64,000 bases of DNA from Anaerolineae bacterium (GCA_013178185.1 JABLXC010000012.1:1-64000); one strand, 5' to 3'. Positions 25,498-35,099 are shown, counted from the first letter of the stretch. The notes: generated by a model from the sequence alone, not told the origin. Program-made: numbers and translations.

Positions 25498-26856
25498 ATG
25501 GAACTTTCTGAGCTGAAAAACAAAATCGAATCCAGAGAAGCCCGCCTGGCCGTCATTGGGCTGGGGTATGTTGGGCTGCCAGTGGCGGCTATGTTTGCCG
25601 AAACTGGTTTTGATGTTCTGGGGATTGAGATCAAGCCTGACCGCGTTCAGAAGATCAATGCCGGCGTTTCCCCAATCGAAGGCGATGAACCGGGTATGGA
25701 TGAACTGCTGGCTAAGGTGGTGAAGGCTGGAAAACTGCGAGCTTCGGACAGCTATCCTGCCCTCTCTGACCGCGATATCGTGCTGATTGATGTTGAAACG
25801 CCGGTGGATGACCATCACATCCCCCGTTATGAAGCGCTTAAAGCCTCTCTGCGCAGCCTGGCGCCTGTCCTGAAAAAGGGCGCGTTGGTTATTATTGAAT
25901 CGACGATCGCCCCCGGCACCATGCAGAAAGTGGCGCTGCCGTTGTTAGAAGGAGGCTCCGGGCGCAAGGTCAACCAGGGTTTTTACCTGGGCAACTGCCC
26001 CGAACGCGTGATGCCCGGCAAGTTGCTGGCGAACCTGCGTAGCCTTAGCCGGGTGGTGGGGGGATCTACGCCCCAGGTTGCCGAAGCGATGGTATCTCTC
26101 TATCGTTGCATTGTGCAGGCCGATCTCGATCCGGTGGATTGGATCACGGCGGAACTGGTCAAAACCGTAGAGAATGCCTACCGCGATGTTCAGATTGCTT
26201 TTGCCAACGAGGTAGCGATGATCTGCGAGGCGCTTGGCGGCGACGTGTGGAAGGTGCGCGAACTGGTCAACAAGAGCCCTTATCGCCAGATGCACCTGCC
26301 CGGCGCTGGAGTCGGCGGCCATTGCATCCCCAAGGATCCCTGGCTGCTGGCCTACGGCGTGGAGGGACTGGGCGTCCCTTTGCGGTTGATTCCGACCTCG
26401 CGCGCCGTCAACGACGGGATGCCGCTCCATGTGGTTGATCTGCTGGAGGATGCCCTGGCTGAGGCTGGTGGCTCGCTGGCGGGTGCCCGCATCCTGGTGA
26501 TGGGCTATGCTTACCTGGAGAACTCCGACGATACCCGCAACAGCCCGACGCAGGCGCTGGTCGAGCGCCTGAGCCAGACTGGGGCGAGCGTTGTGGTGCA
26601 CGACCCCTTCGTGAGCGAATATCAAGGCGACTTGCTTTCGGCTGCGCAGGGCTGCGACGCCGCCGTCCTTATGGTAGCTCACACGCCTTATAAAACGCTA
26701 GACCTGGCCGCGCTTAAAGCCGTTCTGCGCCATCCTGCGCTGGTGGATGGCCGGAATCTCTATGACAGTACTGCGCTGCGGGCTGCCGGGTGGGTCTATC
26801 GCGGCATTGGGAAACCGGCTGCCCTCTCCGCCCAACCAAACCAGGTGTCTTATTGA
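25498..26856 (+). CDS. wbpA: UDP-N-acetylhexosamine 6-dehydrogenase (WbpA-like)
   Basis: A 452-residue nucleotide-sugar dehydrogenase that oxidises C6 of UDP-GlcNAc (or UDP-ManNAc) to the uronic acid with two NAD. It shows the Rossmann motif LAVIGLGYVGLPVAAMFA, VIIESTIAPGTM, GNCPERVMPGKLL, the middle-domain TAELVKTVENAYRDVQIAFANE, and the catalytic Cys276 in GVGGHCIPKDPWLLAY. It provides the first step of the WbpA-B-E-D-I pathway. A second, WecC-type dehydrogenase is at 39562. Its stop TGA overlaps the next start (TTGA). Confidence 0.85.
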   Translation: MELSELKNKIESREARLAVIGLGYVGLPVAAMFAETGFDVLGIEIKPDRVQKINAGVSPIEGDEPGMDELLAKVVKAGKLRASDSYPALSDRDIVLIDVETPVDDHHIPRYEALKASLRSLAPVLKKGALVIIESTIAPGTMQKVALPLLEGGSGRKVNQGFYLGNCPERVMPGKLLANLRSLSRVVGGSTPQVAEAMVSLYRCIVQADLDPVDWITAELVKTVENAYRDVQIAFANEVAMICEALGGDVWKVRELVNKSPYRQMHLPGAGVGGHCIPKDPWLLAYGVEGLGVPLRLIPTSRAVNDGMPLHVVDLLEDALAEAGGSLAGARILVMGYAYLENSDDTRNSPTQALVERLSQTGASVVVHDPFVSEYQGDLLSAAQGCDAAVLMVAHTPYKTLDLAALKAVLRHPALVDGRNLYDSTALRAAGWVYRGIGKPAALSAQPNQVSY

Positions 26857-28361
26857 AAACTCAATTTAAACGGCTTGGGAAAGGTACACTAATCTACGGT
26901 CTTGGGGGCATCCTCAACCGTTTTATCGGTTTGTTGATGCTTCCTCTCTTTACAGCCTACCTGACCCCGGCTGATTACGGAGTCAGCTCGATTTTAGGGC
27001 TGGTGTCGTTCGTCCTGACTTCCGTCTTTACGCTGGGTTTCGGTGTCAGCATGGGGGTCTGTTACTATGAGGGGGATAACCCTCAGCGGAAGACGGCCAC
27101 GATTTGGACGGCCTCCTTGTTTCTGCTGCTTAGCGTGCTGGTCATGCTGACCTTAGGCATTGTCCTAGCAAAGCCGATCAGCGTACTTGCTTTCCAATCG
27201 AACGGGTATGCAAAATATATCGCGCCAACGGTGATCGGCGCGGCGTTTAGCATCGTAACCGTGCCGTTCATCCTGCGCCTGCAATTCGAGGAACGGGCGA
27301 AACTCTTTGTGCTTTTGACCGCCGTATCCACAATTCTTTCGATTTCTATCAATATCCTGTTGGTGGTTTTTTTAAGGTGGGGCGTATGGGGCGTTGTGAT
27401 CGGGGGGATGATCGGGCAGATCATCTCCTTCCTTTTCTACTTCATAGCGGCCGCAAAAGGCTTACCAATTAAGGTTGACCTTTTGGTTGCGAAGGAATTG
27501 TTCAAACTAGGTCTCCCGATGGTGCCAAGCTTTACCTTCGTGTTCGTTATCCAGCAGGGCAATAAATATATCCTCCAACTGGCACGCGGGTTGGAAGAAA
27601 GCGGCCTGTATACCGTCGGGTTCAACCTGGGTCTGGCGCTCAACTACGCCGTATCCGCCTTTCAAACGGCCTGGTATCCGTTTTTTATGTCGTTTTTCGA
27701 AAAGCGGGAAGAGGCTCGTACGCTGTTTGGCAGGATTGCGACGTATTATTTCCTGGGTTTTGGCGCCGTCAATCTGATGTTCTACCTGGCAGCTCGTCCT
27801 GTCGTGTTGATCCTGACCCAGCCGGCATTCCATGAAGCCTATCGGGTCGTTGGTCTTTCGGCAACTTCCAGCTTTTTCTTTGGCATGTTCTCCCTGATTT
27901 TGCCGGGAATGTATTTTGCGAAAGAAGTCAAGTTTGTGGCGTTAATTCAGGGATTGGCTGCTGTGATTTCGATCATCGTTAACGTCTTATTGATCCCGCC
28001 GCTGGGCTTTGTTGGGGCGGCGCTAGGATTGGCGATCGGTTCTTTTGCAATGGTCCTGCTGACTTTTCTGTTCAGCCGATTGCGGGGCTACCTGGAAGTG
28101 ACTTATGAGTGGCGGCGCCTGTTCAGCTTTTCTTTGGTTTATGTGGTTCTCTCTGCATCTTCTTTTCTGTCTCCCTTCGACGCCTTGCCGCTTGTGATTC
28201 TTCAGAGCGTATTCTTAACGCTGCTGTTAGTAGTCGCACTTTTTTTCTTGCTGACTAGAGAAGAAAGACGATTGGTCAAAGAGATGAAGGAAAAATACCT
28301 CAATTGGGATACAATTCGTAGTTTGATCGGATCAACCAGAAATGTCTTCACTAATTTATAA
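26853..28361 (+). CDS. Polysaccharide flippase (Wzx/MATE-like)
   Basis: A 502-residue membrane protein with about 12-14 hydrophobic segments. The N-terminus reads LGKGTLIYGLGGILNRFIGLLMLPLFTAYL, typical of polysaccharide transporters of the MOP superfamily (polysacc_synt family), which flip lipid-linked repeat units to the outer face. The start is taken as TTG 26853 overlapping the wbpA stop, with AGGTG five bases upstream; the open frame extends further left without a better start. It overlaps the next gene by 20 bases. Confidence 0.85.
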   Translation: MKTQFKRLGKGTLIYGLGGILNRFIGLLMLPLFTAYLTPADYGVSSILGLVSFVLTSVFTLGFGVSMGVCYYEGDNPQRKTATIWTASLFLLLSVLVMLTLGIVLAKPISVLAFQSNGYAKYIAPTVIGAAFSIVTVPFILRLQFEERAKLFVLLTAVSTILSISINILLVVFLRWGVWGVVIGGMIGQIISFLFYFIAAAKGLPIKVDLLVAKELFKLGLPMVPSFTFVFVIQQGNKYILQLARGLEESGLYTVGFNLGLALNYAVSAFQTAWYPFFMSFFEKREEARTLFGRIATYYFLGFGAVNLMFYLAARPVVLILTQPAFHEAYRVVGLSATSSFFFGMFSLILPGMYFAKEVKFVALIQGLAAVISIIVNVLLIPPLGFVGAALGLAIGSFAMVLLTFLFSRLRGYLEVTYEWRRLFSFSLVYVVLSASSFLSPFDALPLVILQSVFLTLLLVVALFFLLTREERRLVKEMKEKYLNWDTIRSLIGSTRNVFTNL

Positions 28362-30360
28362 TCTCTTCCTTCTCCTTCTTTGGATCGGGTTGTGGACCGT
28401 GGGTGGCTGGCTGTTGGTCCGGCGGTCTTTTAACCTGCGCCGCAATGAATTTATGCTGGCAGGGTTTGGGCTGGGCATGGTTTTGCAAAACTGGCTGGCA
28501 AACCTGGCCGGACATTTCTTGCCGGCGCCGCTCTCGTTTTGGCTGGCGGCACTGGCCGTCTTTCTGGCGGGAGTGTTGTTCTGGCTGCCGTTTTCCCGCC
28601 AGGAGCTGCGTGATCTGCTCCGTTTCCCTCTTTCTCCGCTTCAAGGGCTGGCGCTGGTTGTCCTGGTTTTTGTCCTTTACACCTCCAGCCGCGGTCTGGC
28701 AATCCTGGATGATTATCAGAATCTGCCGATGACCTCGCTACTGGCCGTCGGCACGATTCCGCCCCGTTTTGCACTCGACCCGGCAATCTCTTTTAACTAT
28801 CATTATTTTGAACTACTTTTTGCCGGGCAGATCATGCGCATCGGCCATTTGCAGCCTTGGAACTCGTTGGACCTGGCGCGCGCACTGGGTTTTGGCCTTA
28901 CATTGATGTTAAGCGCCCTTTTTATGCAACGCGTTACCCGAAGCGTTTTCGCAGCCTTTGTGTTGATGTTGGTTGTGGCGTTTGGTGGCGGTACGCGCTG
29001 GCTGATGCTCCTCTTACCTCAGTCAATCCTTAAACCCATCTCCGATAGCCTTCAGATGATCGGTTCTGGTTATTCCAGCGGGCCTGATTTTCTCACCGGG
29101 TTGACCGGCCCGTGGGTGATCGAAGGGGGCGGGCCGCTGCCTTTCCCCTTTGCCTATGTCAATGGGATGAACACTACCGCGATTCTGGTTTACCATGCCG
29201 GGGCTGGCGCGCTGGGGGGTGTGATTAGCGGCATCCTGGCTTTGAGCTTCAATCGCTGGTATGGCTGGCGCGCTCTTCTCCTTTCCATCTCGCTGTTGGC
29301 GGCGTTGGCGATCAGCAACGAATTTGCATATGCCGGAATTTTATTGGGTTTCATCCTGGTGGCGCTGTTTTATGCCATCCGCCGCCGCACCTGGCGTTTT
29401 CCGTGGCGGTTGAAGGGCTGGCTGGCGGCTGTCTTGATTGCCGGAATGATTGTGGTGGTTCAGGGGGGGGTTTTGACAGGCGTCTTCATGGATCAACTTG
29501 CAAAGCTTTTGCCCGGCGAGCTTACCCAGGCTTCATATTTTTCCGGCCAGTTTACCTTTCAATGGCCGCCTGCCCTGCTTTCCAGCCACCTGGGGTGGCT
29601 TTCGCTTGGCAATCCGTACCAGGTTCTGGTCGCTCTGTTCGAGATCGGCCCGATCATTCTCCTTCTGCCGCTTGCCTTTGCCGCCTGGTTTAAGAGCTAC
29701 CGTTATGGCCGCTGGTTCGAGACCGCTGCGACGGCTTATGTTGTCTCGACGGTGGTGTTCGCCTTTTTGCAATATTCCGGGCCGGCTGGACCGACTGCGC
29801 TCACCCGCGTTCAAACGGGGCTGGTCAGCCTGGCAAAAGGTTCGGTGGTCTGGTTGTGGTTGTGGGCTCGCCATCGTTCGGAGCTGGCTAAGCTGTTCTC
29901 GGCGCTGCTTCTGTTTGTTTATACCTTCGGCGGCCTGATGCTGTTTGGAATCCAGCTGCTGGCCGGGCCTAAGCCGGTGCTCTCTACGTTCATCAACGAG
30001 CTGGATGCCCGGATGCATGAGCAACGGTGGAACCGCCTGGAAAAAGATGCTCTCGTCTTCGACCCGATTGCCGTGCGCGCGCCGACCATCTTTGGCCGGT
30101 ACACCAACTCCAGCGTGACGTGGTATGCCAGCAAACCGGAGTTCGATCAACTGGTGGACGCTCCAGAACCGGCCCGCCTGCGAGCTGCTGGTTTTGATTA
30201 CGTCTATCTTGATTCGGCCTATTGGGATCAGATCGGGTCGACCTATCAAAAGATGTTTGCCGACCCGTGCGTTCGGCTGGTAGATGAAGTGAAAGCCAAA
30301 CGAACACCAGAGTTCCGCCGTTTGTACGATATTCAATCTTGTTCACAACCTTCACAATAA
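28342..30360 (+). CDS. Large multi-spanning membrane protein, possible polymerase or GT-C glycosyltransferase
   Basis: A 672-residue integral membrane protein with a dozen or more hydrophobic segments starting from residue 5. Motifs include LAILDDYQNLPMTSLL (an acidic loop after an early membrane helix), SFNYHYFELLFAGQIMRIG and ISNEFAYAGILLG. A soluble C-terminal domain occupies roughly the last 130 residues. I do not recognise the family with certainty; placed directly after the flippase, it could be the Wzy polymerase or a lipid-linked sugar transferase. Confidence 0.55.
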   Translation: MSSLIYNLFLLLLWIGLWTVGGWLLVRRSFNLRRNEFMLAGFGLGMVLQNWLANLAGHFLPAPLSFWLAALAVFLAGVLFWLPFSRQELRDLLRFPLSPLQGLALVVLVFVLYTSSRGLAILDDYQNLPMTSLLAVGTIPPRFALDPAISFNYHYFELLFAGQIMRIGHLQPWNSLDLARALGFGLTLMLSALFMQRVTRSVFAAFVLMLVVAFGGGTRWLMLLLPQSILKPISDSLQMIGSGYSSGPDFLTGLTGPWVIEGGGPLPFPFAYVNGMNTTAILVYHAGAGALGGVISGILALSFNRWYGWRALLLSISLLAALAISNEFAYAGILLGFILVALFYAIRRRTWRFPWRLKGWLAAVLIAGMIVVVQGGVLTGVFMDQLAKLLPGELTQASYFSGQFTFQWPPALLSSHLGWLSLGNPYQVLVALFEIGPIILLLPLAFAAWFKSYRYGRWFETAATAYVVSTVVFAFLQYSGPAGPTALTRVQTGLVSLAKGSVVWLWLWARHRSELAKLFSALLLFVYTFGGLMLFGIQLLAGPKPVLSTFINELDARMHEQRWNRLEKDALVFDPIAVRAPTIFGRYTNSSVTWYASKPEFDQLVDAPEPARLRAAGFDYVYLDSAYWDQIGSTYQKMFADPCVRLVDEVKAKRTPEFRRLYDIQSCSQPSQ

Positions 30361-30375
30361 AACGAGGATGACCCA

Positions 30376-31194
30376 TTGAACAACCAGACGATTTACTGCA
30401 AAGAACCACTGGGCGAACGTCACGGTATCCCCTATTTTTCCACTGCGGATTTCTACGTTGACAACTACGAAAAGATTTCCAAAGACCATATGGATGTCTT
30501 TGAAAAGGAGGGGAAAAACCCAAATATTGGAGAGGAATTGTGGGTGAAACTGGAAGACTCGACGGCTGCGCTGCTGAATAAGTACACCCAGCCAGGAGAA
30601 AAAATACTGGATGTCGGCGTAGGGTTGGGACGGCTGTTATCGCGGTTTGATCACCTGCAGCGTTATGGCATGGACATCAGTTGGGACTATTTGGAGCATA
30701 CGAAGAAAACTGGCATTGAGGTGTGCTTCTCCCGCATCGAGGACATGCCCTACTGCAAGGAATTTTTCGATGTCATTACCTGCACCGATGTCCTCGAACA
30801 TGTTCTGGATTTGAATCTCGCCTTAACCAAAATTTTAGAGGTATTAAAACCAGGGGGGATTTTGATCGTCCGGGTTCCGTATCGTGAGAACCTGAAGCTC
30901 TATCTGGAATCATACTACCCCTATCGTTATGCACATTTACGGAATTTTGACGAATACGGGTTGGAACTATTGTTTACGCGCGTGTTTAACTGTCAGTTTC
31001 TCGAAGCGCAGACGGCAGGTTATCTTGAAAGTTTCAGAAGCCTTAAGTTTATGCTGCCGATCCCGCGTTGGGTGCGGATTACCGAAATGATCTGTTCTGT
31101 ATCCAAAGCGCTTTCGAGTTCCTTATACAATAAAGTGCTGCGCGCTTTGTATTATCCGATTGACATCAATGTGGTGGTGCGGAAGGCTGGTTAG
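30376..31194 (+). CDS. SAM-dependent methyltransferase, class I
   Basis: A 272-residue protein with the SAM-binding motif ILDVGVGLGRLLSRF (about residue 76), GMDISWDYLE, and ITCTDVLEHVLDLNLALTKILEVLKPGGILIVRVPY, all typical of Methyltransf_11-like enzymes. It may methylate a sugar of the polymer or terminate the chain. The start is TTG 30376 with GAGG eight bases upstream; no in-frame ATG fits. It closes the first block of the locus; a gap of about 100 bases follows. Confidence 0.75.
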   Translation: MNNQTIYCKEPLGERHGIPYFSTADFYVDNYEKISKDHMDVFEKEGKNPNIGEELWVKLEDSTAALLNKYTQPGEKILDVGVGLGRLLSRFDHLQRYGMDISWDYLEHTKKTGIEVCFSRIEDMPYCKEFFDVITCTDVLEHVLDLNLALTKILEVLKPGGILIVRVPYRENLKLYLESYYPYRYAHLRNFDEYGLELLFTRVFNCQFLEAQTAGYLESFRSLKFMLPIPRWVRITEMICSVSKALSSSLYNKVLRALYYPIDINVVVRKAG

Positions 31195-31236
31195 TTTGTG
31201 GAAGGTTGAGAGTTTTTTACCCTTTCATGCTTTTGG

Positions 31237-31242
31237 TATCAT
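31237..31242 (+). promoter_or_regulatory. Candidate extended -10 box ahead of the second glycan block
   Basis: TATCAT in the 107-base gap between two methyltransferase genes, preceded by T-rich sequence but no clear -35. Weak evidence; it could restart transcription for the genes from 31302 on. Confidence 0.25.
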
Positions 31243-31301
31243 GCGGTCTAAATGGGCAGGGGTTGAGGTGTCTTGAGTAAAGCGTGGTGGAGATAAACGA
31301 T

Positions 31302-32228
31302 ATGTCCAAATCAGAGATGGACCGGCTGAATGCGTCTTTCTGGGATGAATTGTGCGGCAGTGGGCTGGCGCAAATGCTCGGAATAACGGACCGCTCTCCT
31401 GCATCCTTGAAGCGTTTTGACCAGGCTTATCTGGATTTTTACCCCTACTTGTTAGGGTATATCCGCCCTGACCGGTTAACAGGCAAGAGAGTCCTCGAAG
31501 TGGGCCTTGGATATGGAACAGTTGGCCAGGCTTTGTTGGATTCTGGAGCGAATTATTTCGGGGTGGATATTGCGGCGGGCCCGGTGAATATGATCAGGTA
31601 TCGCCAAGTTCTTATGAACCAGCCCAGCAGTTGCAGCCGGGCGTCGGTGTTGAACTTGCCTTTCGCAGCCGGTTCTTTTGATTGCGTCATCTCCATCGGC
31701 GTTTTCCACCACACCGGTGATGTGCAAAGAGCCATTGACGAAACCCACCGTGTGCTGAAACCTGGGGGGAAGGCGATCTTGATGGTGTACAACCAGTACG
31801 CTTATCGCCAGTGGTTTAACTGGCCATTGAACACGCTGAAAATCTGGCTGAGAGAATACGGCTTTATCCGTTCCACAAAAAGCATAGAGGTGACTGAAGA
31901 ACAACGCAAAGCCTATGACGCCAGCCTCGATGGCGTTGGCGCTCCCGAAACGGTTTTCGTCTCGGTGCGGGAGCTGCGCCGGATGATGCGGAACTTTAAA
32001 ATTGTGCGCCTGTCTAAGGAAAACTCGAGCCCGCTTCTTTTTCTTTCTAAGAAGTGGTTTTCCTGGCCATTAAAGAAATTATTTGGGATCCAGTTGTTCA
32101 AAAAACCGGAAGGTGGGTTCTATCTTCTTAATCGTTCCTGGTTATTGCCCACCCTTGGGCGCTGGTTCGGTCTTGATCTTTATGTCGAAGCAGAAAAAAA
32201 GCTGGTCGAGATTTCGGATGAAAGGTGA
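31302..32228 (+). CDS. SAM-dependent methyltransferase, class I
   Basis: A 308-residue protein with RVLEVGLGYGTVGQALLDSG (motif I), VDIAAGPVNM, and DCVISIGVFHHTGDVQRAIDETHRVLKPGGKAILMVY (motifs II-III). It differs clearly from the methyltransferase at 30376. A long C-terminal tail (about 180-308) includes KNLSK-like basic stretches and FSWPLKKLFG. ATG 31302 is chosen because GGTGGAG lies nine bases before it; GTG 31284 is an alternative. A role in sugar O- or N-methylation is likely but the substrate is unknown. Confidence 0.75.
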   Translation: MSKSEMDRLNASFWDELCGSGLAQMLGITDRSPASLKRFDQAYLDFYPYLLGYIRPDRLTGKRVLEVGLGYGTVGQALLDSGANYFGVDIAAGPVNMIRYRQVLMNQPSSCSRASVLNLPFAAGSFDCVISIGVFHHTGDVQRAIDETHRVLKPGGKAILMVYNQYAYRQWFNWPLNTLKIWLREYGFIRSTKSIEVTEEQRKAYDASLDGVGAPETVFVSVRELRRMMRNFKIVRLSKENSSPLLFLSKKWFSWPLKKLFGIQLFKKPEGGFYLLNRSWLLPTLGRWFGLDLYVEAEKKLVEISDER

Positions 32229-32263
32229 GTTGATTTAAAAAAGTATGTTTTCAAGGGGTTCCT

Positions 32264-33577
32264 ATGGCAGTTCGTAACGTAAACGGTATTCTTCTGCTCT
32301 ATCATCACTACTTGAAAGCCAATGCTCCTACGATCATGGAATATGTTAACGCTTTCCCGCGCCACTCTCGTTTTCCGGTTTGGGCGGTTAATACTGAGCT
32401 GGGTTTCCCGGCCGGGCTTGAAAATTTGCGTTTTTCTGTCGTGGTGTTCCATTATTCGTTGTTCGGCATGTGGCCTTACAAGCTGAATAATAAGTTTTAT
32501 AGCTACATCGCCCGCGATCAATCCAGTTACAAAGTGGCCATCTTTCAGGATGAATACCATTATTGTAAGCCGCGCTTTGCATTTGTTGATGATGCCAAAA
32601 TTGACCTGATCTATTCCTGTTACGAACCAAAATACTTCGATGAAATTTATTATAAATACACCCGTGTGCCCAGGGTCGTGATGGCTTTAACGGGGTATGT
32701 CAGCGATGAGATGGTAGCGCTGGGCCAGCGGTTGACTGTGCCGTTCGACCAGCGCAGCATTGATGTCAGTTATCGCGGTCGCGATCTCCCGTTCTATATG
32801 GGACGCGGCGCACGCGAAAAGACCGAAATCGCGCGCAGTTTTCTGGCGCGCAGCCAGGGATTGGATCTAAAGCTTGATATTCAAGTTGGCGAAGATAATC
32901 GCATCTATGGCGAAGAATGGTATCGCTTTCTCGCCAACAGCAAAGCTGTATTGGGGGTCGAGTCGGGCGTCTCCCTCTCCGACTTTGAGGATGTTGTTCG
33001 CCCGCAGGTCGAACAGGCTGTGTTAAAAAATCCGAATATTCCCTTTGAAGAGGTCTACGAGAAATACCTCAAACCGCTGGATGGAAAGATCCCGATTCGC
33101 ACCATCAGCCCACGCCATTTTGAGGCGGCTGCCCTGCGAGTATGCCAGATCCTGTTCGAAGGGGAATATGCTGGCGTGCTTCAGCCGATGCGGCACTATA
33201 TTCCCCTCAAGAAGGATTTTTCGAATTTCGATCAGGTCATTGCCCTTCTCAGGGATCGAGATTTTTGCCACCAATTGGTCGAAACGGCTTACGAGGAACT
33301 GATTGCCAGCGGGAAGTATTCCTTTATGAAATTCATCCAGGAATTTGACGATCGCCTGGTCGAATCGGGGGCACGTTTAGAGCCGGCATTGCCGGGCCAA
33401 CCGGATGAGATCACGCCAATCCTGGAGGCTGACCTGCCTCTCCGTAAGACGCTACATCTTATTCGCAAGAGCATTTATCGTATGTATCAGCCGTTGCGAA
33501 ACTTACCGGGTTACAAGTACATCAAACCTTACTTAAAGAAGATATTGCCCTGGAGGTTGTATCCATGGATGTTGTAA
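32264..33577 (+). CDS. CgeB-like GT-B glycosyltransferase (paralogue 1)
   Basis: A 437-residue soluble protein. The C-terminal half resembles the CgeB/Glyco_trans_1_2 type: FLANSKAVLGVESG, then TISPRHFEAAALRVCQILFEGEYAGVLQPMRHYIPLKKDFSNFDQVIALLRD, which corresponds to the nucleotide-binding FEA...HYI.L..D segment of that family. The N-terminal half (LLLYHHYLKANAPTI, VFHYSLFGMWPY) is unlike common families. It has a paralogue at 37123 sharing the C-terminal pattern. AAGGGG precedes the ATG. Acceptor and donor are unknown. Confidence 0.65.
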   Translation: MAVRNVNGILLLYHHYLKANAPTIMEYVNAFPRHSRFPVWAVNTELGFPAGLENLRFSVVVFHYSLFGMWPYKLNNKFYSYIARDQSSYKVAIFQDEYHYCKPRFAFVDDAKIDLIYSCYEPKYFDEIYYKYTRVPRVVMALTGYVSDEMVALGQRLTVPFDQRSIDVSYRGRDLPFYMGRGAREKTEIARSFLARSQGLDLKLDIQVGEDNRIYGEEWYRFLANSKAVLGVESGVSLSDFEDVVRPQVEQAVLKNPNIPFEEVYEKYLKPLDGKIPIRTISPRHFEAAALRVCQILFEGEYAGVLQPMRHYIPLKKDFSNFDQVIALLRDRDFCHQLVETAYEELIASGKYSFMKFIQEFDDRLVESGARLEPALPGQPDEITPILEADLPLRKTLHLIRKSIYRMYQPLRNLPGYKYIKPYLKKILPWRLYPWML

Positions 33578-33597
33578 ACACAAGGAAAAACATGATA

Positions 33598-33610
33598 TAG
33601 GAGGTGATCC
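33598..33610 (+). promoter_or_regulatory. Unusually long Shine-Dalgarno
   Basis: GGAGGTGATCC (33600-33610) is complementary to the 3' end of 16S rRNA (GGATCACCTCC) over 11 bases, with ATG at 33612. Such an extended match is rare for this window and decides the start of the amidotransferase-like gene. Confidence 0.85.
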
Positions 33611-33611
33611 A

Positions 33612-35099
33612 ATGGCAGAAAAATTGAAGGAAATACGCAAAGTAATCCAGCTTGATGCAGTTCCCCTGGAAGAGAGCCAGGTGATTGGTATTTCCAATCT
33701 AAACGCCCTCAAAACAATCCGTAAAAGGGATATCCAAGCCTCGCGCGGCGAGTTTGCCGGTTACCTGTGCGAGGGTGGAGAGGTGATCGTCTTCCGCGAC
33801 CGGATTGGGGCGCGCAGCATCTATTACGCCGTGGACGGTAAGGCAGTGACCGTCTCGACCGATTTGGGCTGGCTGGCAAAACAGGTGAAGGCGGCGCCCA
33901 ACTGGGATTATATTCTCTCGGATTACATGACCTTCCAGATTCCCTTCTCGGATGATACCTTTTTCAAAGGCATCAAGCGCGTGTTGCCAGGCGAGTGGGT
34001 GCGGATCGGCAAAGAAGGCGTGAAGTGCGAGACTTACTGGGAGATCCAGTTCGGGAATGAGAGTTTCGACGCCCGGCGACTGCTGGAGTTGATCCAGGAT
34101 GCGGTGGATTATCGCCTGGGATTGATCGGCGGCAGCGCTTACACCAGCTATTTGAGCGGCGGGATCGACTCGAGTTCGGCGACGATGCTTGCCAAACCGG
34201 AGTTGAGCTTTTCTGGCTTTTATGCAGAAGAGGGCTACTCTGAGATGGACTACATCGAAGCTGTCGTCAAAAAAGCGGACAAGCCGGAAAAGTACATCCC
34301 TGTGCAGATTACCGAACAGAATTTTCAGGCGAATATGTCGAAGCTGCCTGAGATCCTGCCCGATCCGTGCGCCGGGCTGGGGCTGATCCCTCAGGTCATC
34401 GTGGCACAGGAAGCCGCCCGTCAGGGCTACCAATACGCTTTCACTGGCGAAGGCGGGGACGAGATCTTCTTGGGGTACAACTGGAATACGGTGGTATTCA
34501 CGCTCGCCGATGCGGCGCGCAGCTTGAAGCGCGATCGCTACATGGTGCGCTATGAGCCGATGGTGGACAAGGTGCTGAGCGACGGATTTGCGACCTTCGC
34601 CGGCGGCCTGCTGGCGCGCGGCGAAGACATGTTATACGCCACGCAGCGCATCCTGGATCTATGGGACCGTGGGGATGCCGTGGAGAACAATATCCACAAA
34701 ATCAACCTTAAAGTCGGCTTGCCTGCTATCCTGGCGCTGGATGAGTGTGTAGGGAAATACGCTGGCGTCGAACCGGTCAGCCCTTTGATGGATCATCACA
34801 TTGTAGAGTATGCCTGCTCGGTACGCCCGCAGGATCGCGCCCCGATTCCCAAACACATGCTGCGTGAAGCGATGAAGGGGATTCTGCCGGAGAAAGTCAG
34901 GATGCGCTATGATAAAATGGGTTTCCCGGTGCCTTATGCGAAGTGGAATTGGGATGCGCTCAAACCCGTTTTGAAATCTCTGGCGGATCGAAAGGTTATG
35001 GAGATTGATCCCGCCAGGCACACCACCATGGATCGCGAGACCTGGGCGCTGTACTCAGTCGAAACATGGCATCAATACTATTTTGGAAATGGTTCTTAA
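33612..35099 (+). CDS. Asparagine-synthetase-like amidotransferase lacking the N-terminal half of its glutaminase domain
   Basis: A 495-residue class II amidotransferase homologue. The ATP-pyrophosphatase domain is intact, with the PP-loop SYLSGGIDSSSA (Ser182) and GEGGDEIFLGYNW, as in AsnB and WbpS-type enzymes that amidate uronic acids. The N-terminus, however, starts MAEKLKEIRK, with no Cys1 nucleophile. The roughly 95 residues holding the Cys and the glutamine-binding residues are absent compared with the full paralogue at 42005, where the PP-loop Ser is residue 277. Only the latter part of the Ntn domain remains (VIVFRDRIGARSIYY). It would need free ammonia or another glutaminase. It sits next to two epimerases, which fits uronamide synthesis. 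Confidence 0.85.
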   Translation: MAEKLKEIRKVIQLDAVPLEESQVIGISNLNALKTIRKRDIQASRGEFAGYLCEGGEVIVFRDRIGARSIYYAVDGKAVTVSTDLGWLAKQVKAAPNWDYILSDYMTFQIPFSDDTFFKGIKRVLPGEWVRIGKEGVKCETYWEIQFGNESFDARRLLELIQDAVDYRLGLIGGSAYTSYLSGGIDSSSATMLAKPELSFSGFYAEEGYSEMDYIEAVVKKADKPEKYIPVQITEQNFQANMSKLPEILPDPCAGLGLIPQVIVAQEAARQGYQYAFTGEGGDEIFLGYNWNTVVFTLADAARSLKRDRYMVRYEPMVDKVLSDGFATFAGGLLARGEDMLYATQRILDLWDRGDAVENNIHKINLKVGLPAILALDECVGKYAGVEPVSPLMDHHIVEYACSVRPQDRAPIPKHMLREAMKGILPEKVRMRYDKMGFPVPYAKWNWDALKPVLKSLADRKVMEIDPARHTTMDRETWALYSVETWHQYYFGNGS

